Origin: an uncultured Eubacteriales bacterium
GTDB lineage: Bacteria > Bacillota > Clostridia > UMGS1883
Length of the DNA stretch: 10,842 nucleotides
Direction of reading: 5' to 3'
NCBI GenBank assembly: GCA_905195005.1
Contig: CAJJUC010000082.1
Coordinates: forward strand, 1-10,842
This document shows, in pieces, positions 1-6,400 of this stretch (position 1 is its first letter; every line of letters starts with the position of its first letter). The notes below the pieces were generated by a model. That model worked only from the letters and a program-made list of their open reading frames with translations, made no database searches and was not told the DNA's origin. The translations under genes and the position numbers were made by a program.

Positions 1-315
1 AGCATTGTCCTGCGTGACAGGAAGCATCTTGCGGAGGACGGCATCATCATGGTTGTTGCGGCAATCCACGGAAAAACAAGGAAGCTTGCTGCACCGCCGG
101 AGGTTATAACGCGCGGATTTATTTATATGCGCGACAACGAGGGGCTGATGGAGGAGCTGCGCAAGGTTGCAGCAATCAGCGTTCAGGACACTCTGATTTC
201 GAAAACGCATGACTGGAACACAATCAAAAACAATGTTAAAAGCGCGCTCGGCAACTTTATTTTTGACGGAACGCATCGCAAGCCGATGATTATTCCCGTG
301 ATACTGGATGTTTAA
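1..315 (+). CDS. rnj: Ribonuclease J, C-terminal fragment (5' end outside window)
   Basis: The frame is open from the first base and reads 104 codons to a TAA at 313-315. RNase J is a metallo-beta-lactamase/beta-CASP 5'-3' exo- and endoribonuclease that matures and degrades RNA in Firmicutes, acting in the cytoplasm. Only the end of the beta-CASP/linker part and the C-terminal domain are visible. Family landmarks are the start 'VLRDRKHLAEDGIIMVV', then 'VITRGFIYMRDNE' (the conserved RGF[IV]Y block) near residues 36-50, and the terminal 'HRKPMIIPVILDV', matching the usual 'T.RrPmIlPvi.ev' ending. The catalytic HxHxDH motif lies upstream of the window. No convincing terminator follows the stop; the next promoter begins about 58 bases later. 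The assignment rests on recalled family motifs, not on an alignment. Confidence 0.9.
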   Translation, partial: SIVLRDRKHLAEDGIIMVVAAIHGKTRKLAAPPEVITRGFIYMRDNEGLMEELRKVAAISVQDTLISKTHDWNTIKNNVKSALGNFIFDGTHRKPMIIPVILDV

Positions 316-372
316 AAGCGACAGCGGAAATGAAAAACGTTAAAAAAGTTTTTAAAAAACGTAATTTATGTA

Positions 373-401
373 TTGACATTTCGAAAAAAATGTGAGATAA
401 T
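373..401 (+). promoter_or_regulatory. Sigma-A promoter of the lysine importer operon
   Basis: A perfect -35 box TTGACA (373-378) is separated by 17 bases from GATAAT (396-401). A TG at 393-394 makes it an extended -10 element. Transcription would start near 407-409, about 30 bases before the riboswitch aptamer. It is the best promoter-like sequence on this strand. Confidence 0.85.
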
Positions 402-436
402 ACACAAAACAAATTAATAAGCATGTAAAAAACAAC

Positions 437-610
437 AACTAATGGTAGAGGCGCGGTGCTTATCAGTAGCACGGTTCACAAGGGCAGGCAAGCCCGAACC
501 GAGTGAAAGGAAACGCCGCCGAAATATGCGGGCATTGTCTTAACCCCGTGTGTTGGGCTGCAGCAGAATATGCGGCAGACTGTCACTTTTGTGGAGCGCT
601 ATCCGTGGTT
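437..610 (+). promoter_or_regulatory. Lysine riboswitch (L box) aptamer
   Basis: The conserved L-box core appears in order: 'GGTAGAGGCGCGG' (444-456), 'CAGTAG' (464-469), 'GTGAAAGGAAACGCCGCCGAA' as 502-522 (GTGAAAGG core followed by CGCCGCCGAA), 'TTGGGCTGC' (553-561), 'CAGACTGTCAC' (576-586) and 'GTGGAGCGCTATC' (591-603). P1 can form between GGTAG (444-448) and CTATC (599-603), and extends outward with AACTA/TGGTT (437-441 with 606-610). Internal helices include GGCG/CGCC (450-453 with 514-517), GGTTC/GAACC (473-477 with 496-500), GGGC/GCCC (482-485 with 492-495) and GCTGCA/TGCGGC (558-563 with 571-576). L-box RNAs bind lysine and usually shut down lysine biosynthesis or uptake genes. Here the aptamer sits between a strong promoter and an intrinsic terminator ahead of an amino acid ABC importer. 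That arrangement points to a transcriptional OFF switch on lysine uptake. Confidence 0.95.
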
Positions 611-611
611 T

Positions 612-647
612 GATGTATATTCGGTGCAGTTTAAGACCGTGTACGTT
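612..647 (+). promoter_or_regulatory. Candidate antiterminator hairpin of the lysine riboswitch
   Basis: GTATA (615-619) and CGGT (622-625) can pair with TGTAC (640-644) and ACCG (636-639). This gives nine pairs (one of them G-U) with a two-base bulge, plus weak extension outward. The helix would occupy most of the 5' arm of the terminator at 634-645, so the two structures are mutually exclusive. It does not visibly overlap the 3' strand of P1 (599-610), so how lysine binding would displace it is not clear from sequence. This is inferred from hand pairing only. Confidence 0.45.
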
Positions 648-677
648 TGACTTGGGCAGCGTGCACGGTCTGTTTTT
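634..677 (+). terminator. Riboswitch-controlled intrinsic terminator
   Basis: AGACCGTGTACG (634-645) pairs with CGTGCACGGTCT (660-671). This is a 12-bp stem with one G-U pair and a 14-base loop, followed by GTTTTT (672-677). It lies between the lysine aptamer and the receptor gene, so it is the expression platform of the switch. Confidence 0.92.
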
Positions 678-715
678 CTGCTTATTAAAAATATTTATGA
701 AGGCGGTTGATACCT

Positions 716-1558
716 ATGAAAAAATTATTATCGGTTTTGCTTGTTGCGGCTTCGCTCATCACGCTCGGCGGCTGCGGCTCGAAGAAAACGGAAGAAAAGA
801 AAAGCGCCGGCAGTCAGCAAAAGAACGTTCTTGCAGTCGGCATGGAATGCAACTATGCGCCTTACAACTGGTCGCAGGCGGACGATTCAAACGGCGCCGT
901 TCCGATAAAGAACGTTGACAACATGTACACAAACGGTTATGACGTTCAGGTTGCGAAAAAAATTGCCGAAGCGCTCGGCAAGGAGCTTGAAATATATTCA
1001 TACGAATGGGACAGCCTTATTCCGGGCGTTCAGTCGGGCAAGCTTGACATGATTATCGCAGGGATGAGTCCCACGGACGAAAGAAAAGAAAAAATCGACT
1101 TTTCAGATAATTACTACACATCGAATCTGGTTATAGTAACAAAGAAGGACGCGCTTTCCGATGTTAAAACGATTGCTGACCTTAAGAACAAGAAAATTGC
1201 CGCTCAGTCGGGAACGTTCCACCTTCAGGTGCTGGAGGATCAGACGGAAGCCAAGGTGAATGAGCTTTCTGACTTCTCAACAATGCTCATCGCTCTCGGC
1301 GCAGGCACAATTGAGGGTTATGTTGCAGAAGAACCGACGGCAATGGCAGTTTGCGCGGATCCTGCTTACGGATATGTTTCGTTTGTAAATAACGACACAG
1401 GCTTCAAGGTTAAGGATGACGATGTCAGCATTGCAGTCGGCGTGAAGAAGGGTTCGGCTCTTAAGGACGAAGTCAACAACGCAATCAAGGATCTCGATAC
1501 GGACGCGCAGAGAGAGCTCATGGCGGAAATGGTAAAGCTTTCTCCCTCGGAGGAATAA
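716..1558 (+). CDS. Amino acid ABC transporter substrate-binding lipoprotein, probably lysine
   Basis: This 280-residue protein belongs to the bacterial extracellular solute-binding family 3 (polar amino acid receptors). It should be a membrane-anchored lipoprotein that captures substrate outside the cell for the permease and ATPase encoded next. It opens with a lipoprotein signal: KK, hydrophobic residues 4-17, then lipobox LGGC with the lipidated Cys at 20. A charged linker follows (about 22-36). The family signature 'GYDVQVAKKIAEALG' spans 74-88. 'MSPTDERKEKIDFSDNYY' (117-134) contains Arg123, the position that holds the ligand carboxylate in HisJ/LAO-type proteins. ATG 716 is chosen because AGGCGG (701-706) lies 9 bases upstream; an in-frame TTG at 707 would touch that site. 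Lysine specificity is inferred from the upstream riboswitch; the receptor family alone does not fix the substrate. Confidence 0.92.
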   Translation: MKKLLSVLLVAASLITLGGCGSKKTEEKKSAGSQQKNVLAVGMECNYAPYNWSQADDSNGAVPIKNVDNMYTNGYDVQVAKKIAEALGKELEIYSYEWDSLIPGVQSGKLDMIIAGMSPTDERKEKIDFSDNYYTSNLVIVTKKDALSDVKTIADLKNKKIAAQSGTFHLQVLEDQTEAKVNELSDFSTMLIALGAGTIEGYVAEEPTAMAVCADPAYGYVSFVNNDTGFKVKDDDVSIAVGVKKGSALKDEVNNAIKDLDTDAQRELMAEMVKLSPSEE

Positions 1559-1577
1559 AAGTAACGGGTAGGTTATC

Positions 1578-2345
1578 ATGATAGATTTTATAAACGAAAT
1601 TATTGATATTCTCGGCAAGTATCGCGGATTTTTCCTTCAGGGCGTCGGCTTTACAATGCTGATCGCCCTTGCCGGAACAATAATCGGACTTATTATCGGG
1701 CTTATAACGGGAATTGTGCGCACGATTCCGCAGTCAAAAAATCCCGTTATCCGATTCATTTTAAAGCTTGTGAATATAGTTATAAGCATATACGTTGAGG
1801 TTTTCCGCGGCACGCCCATGATGGTTCAGTCAATGGTTATCTTCTGGGGATATGCATTCATGAACGATGGGAAAACGCTGCCGCTTATTCCGGCAGGCAT
1901 TTTCATCGTGTCGATTAACACGGGCGCATATATGGCTGAAATTGTGCGCGGCGGAATAATTTCCATTGACAAGGGGCAGTTCGAGGGCGCTTACTCAATC
2001 GGAATGAACCATTGGCAGACGATGATAAGCGTTATCGTTCCGCAGACAATGAGAAACATTCTCCCGGCAATCAGCAATGAATTTGTCATTAACATCAAGG
2101 ATACCTCGGTGCTGAATGTAATCGGCGTGACGGAGCTTTTCTTCTTCACCGCAAAGATTTCGAAAATGACCTGGGCGATTTTTGAAACTTATGTTATCGC
2201 GTGCGTTATCTATTTTATTCTTACGTTTACGATAACGCGCATACTCAAATACATCGAGCGCAGAATTGACGGACCGTCGTCCTATATTATTCACCATTCG
2301 TCAACAATGCCCGACGCACACTTTACTGCGGAGGAGGTCAGATAA
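1578..2345 (+). CDS. Amino acid ABC transporter permease (HisM/GlnP type)
   Basis: This 255-residue integral membrane protein forms the translocation channel of the importer. Hydrophobic segments lie near residues 20-47, 60-76, 103-123, 180-192 and 200-222. The family sequence 'EVFRGTPMMVQ' is at 74-84. The cytoplasmic EAA loop that docks the ATPase reads 'EGAYSIGMNHWQTM' from 136, with the conserved Gly at 142, and continues to 'VPQTMRNILPAI' near 154-165. The gene starts 19 bases after the receptor stop, with a weak purine-rich GGGTAGG (1566-1572) before the ATG. Its last bases (TAA 2343-2345) abut the ATG of the ATPase gene. After the last membrane helix there is a hydrophilic tail of about 25 residues, from DGPSSY at 231, with two adjacent histidines; this is longer than I expect for the family. 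Confidence 0.93.
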   Translation: MIDFINEIIDILGKYRGFFLQGVGFTMLIALAGTIIGLIIGLITGIVRTIPQSKNPVIRFILKLVNIVISIYVEVFRGTPMMVQSMVIFWGYAFMNDGKTLPLIPAGIFIVSINTGAYMAEIVRGGIISIDKGQFEGAYSIGMNHWQTMISVIVPQTMRNILPAISNEFVINIKDTSVLNVIGVTELFFFTAKISKMTWAIFETYVIACVIYFILTFTITRILKYIERRIDGPSSYIIHHSSTMPDAHFTAEEVR

Positions 2346-3083
2346 ATGCCTGAAAAAATAATTACCGTCAGCGGATTAAAAAAGGATTTCGGCGAAAACT
2401 CCGTGCTTAAGGATATAAGCTTTTCTGTGAGCACCGGCGATGTTACCTGCGTTATCGGATCATCGGGTTCGGGAAAATCCACAATGCTGCGCTGCATCAA
2501 TCTGCTTGAAGAGCCTACCGGCGGCGAAATAATCTACAAGGGCGAGAATATTCTTGAAACGAGAAATATTCCGGCATACAGAGCAAAGGTTGAAATGGTG
2601 TTTCAAAGCTTCAATCTTTTTGAAAATATGACGGTGCTGAAAAACTGCATGATAGGGCAGCGCAAGGTGTTAAAGATTGACCGCGACACGGCGAAAAAGG
2701 AAGCCATGTTCTATCTTGAAAAGGTCGGAATGGCGCCTTATATCAATGCAAAGCCGCGCCAGCTTTCCGGCGGACAGAAGCAGAGGGTTGCAATTGCACG
2801 TGCGCTTGCGATGAAGCCCGACGTTATTCTTTTCGACGAGCCGACATCGGCGCTTGACCCCCAGATGGTGGGAGAGGTGCTCGAGGTTATAAAAAACATT
2901 GCCAGGGAGGGCATCACGATGATTATTGTGACGCACGAAATGGCGTTTGCGCGCGATGTTTCGAATCATGTTATTTACATGAACAACGGCGTTATCTGCG
3001 AGGAGGGTTCTCCGCAGCAGATATTCACAAATCCGCAGAAGCCCGAAACCAAGGCTTTCCTGTCGAGGTTTATGAACGCATAA
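2346..3083 (+). CDS. Amino acid ABC transporter ATP-binding protein (GlnQ/HisP type)
   Basis: This 245-residue cytoplasmic ATPase powers the lysine-type importer. All nucleotide-binding motifs are present: Walker A GSSGSGKST (38-46), Q-loop Gln87 in 'VFQSFNLF', ABC signature LSGGQ (140-144), Walker B ILFDEP (161-166), D-loop SALD (168-171) and switch His197 in 'VTHEM'. Length and sequence are typical of polar amino acid importers. The start is fixed by GAGGAGGT (2331-2338) seven bases upstream, inside the 3' end of the permease gene. The stop codon overlaps the 5' arm of the terminator that closes the operon. It should be co-transcribed with the receptor and permease under the lysine riboswitch. 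Confidence 0.95.
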   Translation: MPEKIITVSGLKKDFGENSVLKDISFSVSTGDVTCVIGSSGSGKSTMLRCINLLEEPTGGEIIYKGENILETRNIPAYRAKVEMVFQSFNLFENMTVLKNCMIGQRKVLKIDRDTAKKEAMFYLEKVGMAPYINAKPRQLSGGQKQRVAIARALAMKPDVILFDEPTSALDPQMVGEVLEVIKNIAREGITMIIVTHEMAFARDVSNHVIYMNNGVICEEGSPQQIFTNPQKPETKAFLSRFMNA

Positions 3084-3115
3084 AGCAAGGGGCTGCCGCC
3101 CCTTGCTTTCGTTTT
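3082..3115. terminator. Shared intrinsic terminator between converging units
   Basis: AAAGCAAGGGGC (3082-3093) pairs perfectly with GCCCCTTGCTTT (3098-3109) around a TGCC loop. On the plus strand it begins within the stop codon of the ATPase gene and is followed by CGTTTTG, so the T-run is interrupted. The hairpin is symmetrical and also lies 13 bases beyond the stop of the minus-strand spoVM-like gene, so it could end both transcripts. Confidence 0.85.
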
Positions 3116-3121
3116 GTGCCC

Positions 3122-3193
3122 TTATTTTATATGAAACACAGCCTTTGTAATTCCGGCAAGCAGCCGCGGCATTCTGAACACAACGATTCTCAT
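3122..3193 (-). CDS. spoVM: SpoVM-like sporulation peptide, 23 residues
   Basis: A 23-codon gene begins 'MRIVVFRMPRLL' and ends 'VFHIK' before TAA. It matches recalled Bacillus subtilis SpoVM (26 residues, starting MKFYTIKLPKFLGG) at Met1, Pro9, Leu12, Gly14, Ile15 and Ala18. Most other positions are conservative (K/R at 2, 7, 10 and 17; L/M at 8). SpoVM is an amphipathic helix that lies on the positively curved forespore membrane and recruits the coat ATPase SpoIVA; Pro9 matters for its localisation. The start has AAGGCGG (complement of 3201-3207) seven bases upstream, the same type of site as before the receptor gene. The gene lies 61 bases after the 50-residue membrane protein gene, on the same strand. 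No clear sigma-E promoter was recognised. The peptide is too short for most gene finders. It appears slightly shorter than the Bacillus form, lacking the basic C-terminal tail. Confidence 0.82.
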   Translation of the reverse strand: MRIVVFRMPRLLAGITKAVFHIK

Positions 3194-3254
3194 GAACACA
3201 CCGCCTTTCTGTCCGCACCGAAAAACGCTGACAGCACAGTTTTCCGATGCAGAA

Positions 3255-3407
3255 TTATGAGTTCAATAATGCAACTCCCAAAATAATAATCAGGGCGCCC
3301 TCGATTGCGGCAATCAGCCAAAGCGGACACACAAGCGCAACGAATATTCCTGCCGTAAACGCAAGCACCCCTACTCCGCACGGTCTGCGCGGCGGACGGC
3401 ATTTCAC
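3255..3407 (-). CDS. Small hydrophobic membrane protein, 50 residues, function unknown
   Basis: Read from a GTG at 3407, the protein begins 'MKCRPPRRPCGVGVLAF' and is hydrophobic from about residue 12 to the end (ALVCPLWLIAAIEGALIIIL, then GVALLNS). The profile is a short basic, proline- and cysteine-containing head followed by one long or two short membrane segments. GTG is chosen because GAAAGGGGG (complement of 3417-3425) lies nine bases upstream. A longer reading from an ATG at 3485 would have to translate through the polC stop region and the whole terminator hairpin. The general appearance resembles small uncharacterised proteins of Clostridia, but I cannot name a family. It lies between polC and the spoVM-like gene on the same strand; a sporulation or envelope role would be guesswork. 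Confidence 0.6.
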   Translation of the reverse strand: MKCRPPRRPCGVGVLAFTAGIFVALVCPLWLIAAIEGALIIILGVALLNS

Positions 3408-3410
3408 CGC

Positions 3411-3453
3411 AAAACGCCCCCTTTCAATACCATAATATGAAAGGGGGCGTTTT
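3411..3453 (-). terminator. Intrinsic terminator after polC
   Basis: A perfect 15-bp inverted repeat lies 15 bases beyond the polC stop: AAAACGCCCCCTTTC (3411-3425) and GAAAGGGGGCGTTTT (3439-3453), with a 13-base AT-rich loop. On the minus strand the GC-rich core is followed by TTTT, and on the plus strand by TTTTTT. The minus-strand 3' arm also contains the purine run that acts as the ribosome binding site of the next small gene. Confidence 0.88.
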
Positions 3454-3468
3454 TTGCTACTGTTTTCC

Positions 3469-6400
3469 TTACTCGGAAAGCTCAAATATGCTTACCTGCG
3501 CACTTTGCGGAATACCATTAAAGCAGCCGAACTGCTTGAAAAGCTCAATATGAGCTTCGCTTGCGCCGGTGCGCTGCTTAAACTCATCGATTGAGAAGAA
3601 CGGACCGTCCTTCCTTGCTTCGGCAATTGCATTTGCAACCTTATCGCCGAGACCTGCCACGCTGTTGAGCGCCGGCAGAATCTTCCCGTCAATGTTCAGA
3701 TATTTCGTCGGGTGCGACTTATAAATATCAAGCGGCGTGAACTCGATTCCGCGCGCATACATTTCGTTCACAACCTCCAGAATCGTGGCCGTTGCCTTAT
3801 CACGCGCGGACGGCTTTTCCATCTGCGTAAGCTCGCGCAGCTTTGCCTGCGCGCGGTCCTTTCCGAGCGCCATTGTTTCATAATCAAACGTGTCTGCACG
3901 CACGGTGTAGTACGACTGATAGAACGCAACGGGATAATATACCTTGAAATACGCAACTCTCAAAGACATTGTAACATAAGCCGCGGCATGAGCCTTTGGG
4001 AACATGTACTGAATTTTGTTGCAGGATTCTATGTACCACTCGGGAACCTCATGCTCGCGCATTTCCTCCTCATCACCGGGCTTAAGCTTTTTGCCCTTAC
4101 GCACCTGCTCCATAATGGTGAACGCTCTTGCAGGCGGAAGTCCGCGGCGGATGAGATAGTTCATAATATCATCACGGCAGCAGATGGCATTTTTCAGTGT
4201 GCAGATGCCTTTTTCGACAAGAATCTGCGCGTTGTTCGTCCAAACATTTGTGCCGTGCGAAAGCCCCGATATTCTTATCAGCTCTCCGAGAGTTGTGGGC
4301 TTTGTATCCATAAGCATTTTGCGGACGAAGTTTGTTCCGAACTCGGGCACGGCGAACGTCCCCGTTTCGCTGCCGATGTCCTCCGGCTTAACGCCGAGCG
4401 CTTCAGTGCTTAAAAACAGACTCATAACCTTTTTGTCATCAAGCGGAATTTTTGTGGGGTCAACGCCCGTAAGGTCATTGAGCATTTTAATCATCGTCGG
4501 ATCATCGTGACCGAGAATGTCAAGCTTGAGCAGATTTTCGTCAATACTGTGGTAATCGAAATGCGTTGTTATAATTTCGCTGGAGGTGTCCTCCGCCGGG
4601 TGCTGAATGGGCGTGAACTCGTGAATGTCATGCCCTTTCGGAAGAACGATAACTCCGCCGGGGTGCTGACCGGTGGTTGTTTTAACCTTCATCACGCCCT
4701 GCTTCAGCCGCTCAACCTCGGCATTGTGAATCTTTATTCCGCGATCCTCGAAGTACCTTTTTACATAGCCGTACGCCGTTTTTTCCGCCACAGTGCTGAC
4801 AGTTCCCGCGCGGAACACATATCCGTGACCGAAAATCTCCTCGGTGTACTTATGTGCGCTTGACTGGTTTTCACCCGAGAAGTTAAGGTCAATATCGGGC
4901 TGCTTGTCGCCCTTGAAGCCGAGGAACGTTTCAAACGGGATATTATACCCCTCTTTCACATACTTTGTGCCGCACTTGGGGCAGTTTTTGTCAGGCATGT
5001 CGCAGCCGCAGTCATATTCCTCGCTCTCAACAAAATCAACGGTTTTGCATTTCGGGCAGCGATAATGCGGCGGCAGGCTGTTTACCTCCGTTATTTTCGA
5101 GCAGAACGCCAGAAACGATGAGCCGACGCTGCCGCGCGAGCCCACAACGTAACCCTGCTCACGCGAATGCTGCACAAGCAGGCGCGCAATATTATAAAGG
5201 TCGGCGTAACCGTTGCCGATAACGCTCGTGAGCTCTCGCTGAAGCCGATTTTCGACAATTTCGGGCAGAGGGTCGCCATAAAGCTCCTTTGCGGTCTCGC
5301 GCGCGATGCGTTCAATATCCTCGGCGCTGCCCTCGATTTTCGGGGGGAAGTTGCCCTTCGGTACGGGGCGGATATCTTCGATTATATCGCTGATATAATT
5401 TGTATTTGTAACCACAACCTCGTAAGCCTTTTCACTTCCGAGATATTCAAATTCGGCAAGCATCTGCTCGGTGTTTCTGAAAAACAGCGGCGGCTGCATG
5501 TCCGCGTCCTTAAAGCCCTGCCCTGCCTGGAGGATTCTGCGAAAAATCTCGTCACGCTCACGCAGGAAATGCACGTCGCAGGTGGCAACCACTTTTTTTC
5601 CGAGCTTTTCGCCAAGCCGCACTATTTTGCGGTTAAGCTCGCGCAGACCCTCATCGTTCGGAACGGCGCCGTTGCGCACTAGGTAGGCGTTGTTGCCGAT
5701 GGGCTGTATCTCCAGATAATCGTAAAAGGAAGCGATTTTTTCAATTTCCTCCTCGGGCTTGTCCGCAAGCACTGCGCGGAAAACCTCGCCGGCTTCGCAC
5801 GCGGAACCGAGCAGCAGTCCCTCGCGGTGCTCAATCAGAACATCGCGCGGAATAAGCGGCTTTCTGTAAAAGTGTTCAAGATTTGACGCACTGACAAGCT
5901 TATACAGATTTTTCAGTCCGACAAGATTCTGCGCAAAAATAATTATATGATAACGCTTTGTTTCCTTGGCAAGCGGAGCACCTGCTTCAATAAGGTAGCC
6001 CTCACAGCCGTATAAAATTTTAATTTTACCGTTTGCCGTTTTAAACGCCTCGGGGAAAGCCTGCACACAGCCGTGGTCGGTAATTGCAATCGCCTTATGC
6101 CCCCATTTCATTGCCTGCGACACAAGATCTTTTGCGCTGACGCAGGCATCCATCGCGGAGGATTTTGTATGCGCGTGCAGCTCAACTCTTTTGACCTCGG
6201 CATTATCGGGAATCGAAGGCATGGAGGACGGAATAATATCCCTTGCCATAATCGTAAGCTCGTTCGAATATGTATCATACTCAGCTTTTCCGCGCACGCA
6301 CACACATTTGTTTTTCTTAAGCGCGTCGAAAACCTCATCGGCGGCGCTCATCGGAACAAAGCACTTGCACGTTATCGAGCCTGTGTAGTCCGTGATATAA

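Noticed and set aside
330..362. AT-rich inverted sequence after the RNase J stop as a terminator
   Set aside because: TTAAAAA and TTTTTAA can pair but there is no GC core and no following T-run after a stem; it precedes the -35 box and is better seen as AT-rich promoter context.
707..718. TTG at 707 as start of the receptor gene
   Set aside because: The ribosome binding site AGGCGG at 701-706 touches this codon; ATG 716 has correct spacing and gives a standard lipoprotein signal.
550..918. 122-codon plus-strand ORF
   Set aside because: It overlaps the riboswitch, terminator and the start of the receptor gene in another frame, and the protein has no family features.
2670..3218. 182-codon minus-strand ORF
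   Set aside because: It lies antisense to the ATPase gene, is rich in Arg, His and Cys as expected for an antisense reading, and overlaps the spoVM-like gene in another frame.
3190..3402. Minus-strand ORF of 70 codons from an ATG at 3402
   Set aside because: Alternative frame of the small membrane protein region; the product is not coherent, whereas the GTG 3407 frame gives a clear hydrophobic protein with a ribosome site.
3408..3485. N-terminal extension of the small membrane protein to ATG 3485
   Set aside because: It would overlap the polC 3' end and be encoded by the terminator hairpin; no ribosome site precedes that ATG.
3712..4413. Long plus-strand ORF (233 codons) inside polC, and similar ones at 4507-4863, 5167-5682, 6073-6546 and 6419-6919
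   Set aside because: All are antisense to an intact, highly conserved polC frame and have no recognisable motifs or ribosome sites.
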